Below are positions 5,795 through 6,966 of a stretch of 6,966 nucleotides of DNA, in pieces. The notes under the pieces were generated by a model that worked only from the letters and a program-made list of their open reading frames with translations, was not told the DNA's origin and did not search any database. Source of the DNA: Methanobacteriota archaeon (lineage in GTDB: Archaea > Thermoplasmatota > Poseidoniia > Poseidoniales > Poseidoniaceae); contig JABJFP010000080.1 of the NCBI GenBank assembly GCA_018662715.1, forward strand, positions 1-6,966, read 5' to 3'. Numbering within the stretch: position 1 is the first letter of the stretch; each line of letters starts with the position of its first letter. The position numbers and the translations under genes were made by a program.

Positions 5795-6966
5795 ATGGCG
5801 GGACCATCCAAAGTGGAATTTCCTGGCCAGAAAAAACAGCGCATGAAAATGCGTGGGACCAAGCAGGCAAACGAAGCGACTGCGAAAAAACTCGCCCGCC
5901 AACTCGGCAGTTTCCAAGAGAGTCCCCGCAGTCACCTTCCTGCAATGAGTTTCAAGGGAAAATTAAGTTGGGGGCGCACAGACCCCGTCACGAAAACCCT
6001 GAGAGAAATAGAGCGGATCATCAAGAAAAAGAATGACCTCGGTTGGCTCTCAAAACGTATGATGGCGCGCCGTGGTGACGTGGTTGCAAAGGCATTCGCT
6101 GGCTCACTCCATGCATCTCATGATGAGCAATTTACACTCGTTGGACAATTCAACTCCAGTTCGTTTGGTTCTGCCTCCTATGTTCGACGAGGAGATGGAA
6201 AGCCGGGCTACCTTGCTGGAATACAGAACTTTTCCAATCTTACCCTTCGTATGCTCCCTTGGGAAGACCACGCGAAGAAGGGAATGTATTTTTTCAGTTG
6301 GGAAGGTGGGTTTGTTTGCACTGGCCCGAATCCGAACCCTCCTGAAGAGTGGCTTGCAGACGTGCTCAAGCGCTCTCGATTTGACATGACCAAATCAACT
6401 ATTGACGGGAATACGGTATGGGTGACTGACCGATTGGACCCCGCTCATGTCGTGCAGAAAAAAGGCGGAGAAGAAGGGTTTGTAACACTCCGTTTCCATC
6501 ACGGGCCCGTCGTGGGAATAGATTTTGAATCTCTAAACTCGTTCTCGAAAAAGGATGCATCGTTCATTCATCACCTCGCATTGTCCATGTTACCGCCTCT
6601 CCTTCCGTCCATTCTCTCGGTTGAGGCATATTACCTTCCAAAAGGATGGCCAGAAGACAAAACCTTCCCTGAAGCATGCAGCGAAGGAATCGATAGAGTT
6701 GTTGATGCATGGCAGGGATTAACGCTGAATGAGGGATTGATGGCGAACGCGATAAAATCTACAACACTCGAAGGAATCGAAGACGGTCTTCTTATCGGTG
6801 AAACTTGGATGCCCGGTACCGATGTAGAATTGATCGCCGAGGCATTGGAATCCTTTGCTGGATCACCGGACGAACGAACACTTACCGCCCACATTCTTCG
6901 CGCCGCAATAGAACATCCTCACGAGGATAATGATTCGCTTCGGATTGAACAAAAAGGAACCACTGA
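5795..6966 (+). CDS. Unrecognised protein, C-terminus cut by window end
   Basis: The frame is open for 390 codons from ATG 5795 and runs off the right edge; the TGA at the very end is out of frame. I do not recognise the family. The first 100 residues are strongly basic and look partly disordered or helical, with Lys/Arg clusters such as KKQRMKMR (13-20), IIKKK (75-79) and SKRMMARR (86-93), which suggests contact with nucleic acid or another acidic partner. The rest is a mixed alpha/beta pattern with several aromatic and Gly-containing strands, for example MYFFSWEGGFVC (164-175), NTVWVTDRLD (206-215) and FVTLRFHHGPVVGIDFES (229-246), then a hydrophobic stretch rich in Leu and Pro (261-275) and an acidic C-terminal part. 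No signal peptide or clear membrane helix is seen. Codon use resembles that of the neighbours. It is divergent from the PqqB-like gene with 100 bp between starts. No function is assigned. Confidence 0.8.
   Translation, partial: MAGPSKVEFPGQKKQRMKMRGTKQANEATAKKLARQLGSFQESPRSHLPAMSFKGKLSWGRTDPVTKTLREIERIIKKKNDLGWLSKRMMARRGDVVAKAFAGSLHASHDEQFTLVGQFNSSSFGSASYVRRGDGKPGYLAGIQNFSNLTLRMLPWEDHAKKGMYFFSWEGGFVCTGPNPNPPEEWLADVLKRSRFDMTKSTIDGNTVWVTDRLDPAHVVQKKGGEEGFVTLRFHHGPVVGIDFESLNSFSKKDASFIHHLALSMLPPLLPSILSVEAYYLPKGWPEDKTFPEACSEGIDRVVDAWQGLTLNEGLMANAIKSTTLEGIEDGLLIGETWMPGTDVELIAEALESFAGSPDERTLTAHILRAAIEHPHEDNDSLRIEQKGTT

Noticed and set aside
5695..5862. N-terminal extension of the PqqB-like protein to an upstream start at 5862
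   Set aside because: The 56 extra residues do not look like the family and would overlap the start of the divergent gene; homologues begin at the LLGTAQDGG segment.
6072..6389. Plus-strand frame of 105 codons inside the terminal gene
   Set aside because: It is a shifted-frame shadow; the 390-codon frame that spans the whole region has the better start and composition.
1..6966. tRNA genes, CRISPR repeats, insertion-sequence ends or long direct repeats
   Set aside because: None was seen on reading either strand; coding density is near complete.

Overview
The window looks like a piece of an archaeal chromosome, probably from a planktonic Euryarchaeota-type lineage such as Marine Group II / Poseidoniales. 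The archaeal/eukaryotic-type diphthine synthase and Trm5-like tRNA methyltransferase are seen in the sequence. The lineage is inferred from gene content, tight gene packing and medium G+C, and no marker gene here fixes it. There are seven protein genes, two of them cut by the window ends. I see no rRNA, tRNA, CRISPR array or insertion sequence, and no stretch over 300 bases without a gene.

Layout from left to right: (1) 2-547 (+), the C-terminal part of an M24 aminopeptidase/Xaa-Pro dipeptidase. (2) 549-674 (-), a 41-residue zinc-ribbon protein, convergent with (1) and one base away. (3) 717-1811 (-), a Trm5-type tRNA (guanine-37-N1) methyltransferase, upstream of (2) on the same strand. (4) 1849-2739 (+), diphthine synthase (Dph5), divergent from (3) with only 37 bp between starts. 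(5) 2748-4853 (+), a sodium/solute symporter with an added C-terminal domain of about 180 residues that should lie outside the cell, 8 bp after (4). (6) 4843-5694 (-), a PqqB-like metallo-beta-lactamase-fold hydrolase whose 3' end overlaps (5) by 11 bp. (7) 5795-6966 (+), an unrecognised protein open to the window end, divergent from (6) across a 100-bp intergenic region that contains a perfect 12-bp palindrome.

The central theme is translation fidelity. Trm5 makes m1G37 in tRNA, and Dph5 makes the diphthamide precursor on elongation factor 2; both modifications help to hold the reading frame, and their genes share one compact divergent start region. The symporter is probably co-transcribed with dph5 but has no obvious functional tie to it. 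The M24 peptidase and the PutP-like symporter could both serve peptide or amino-acid use, but that link is weak. I see no clear new multi-gene system. The most novel items are the symporter's extracellular domain, the zinc-ribbon microprotein and the unrecognised terminal protein.
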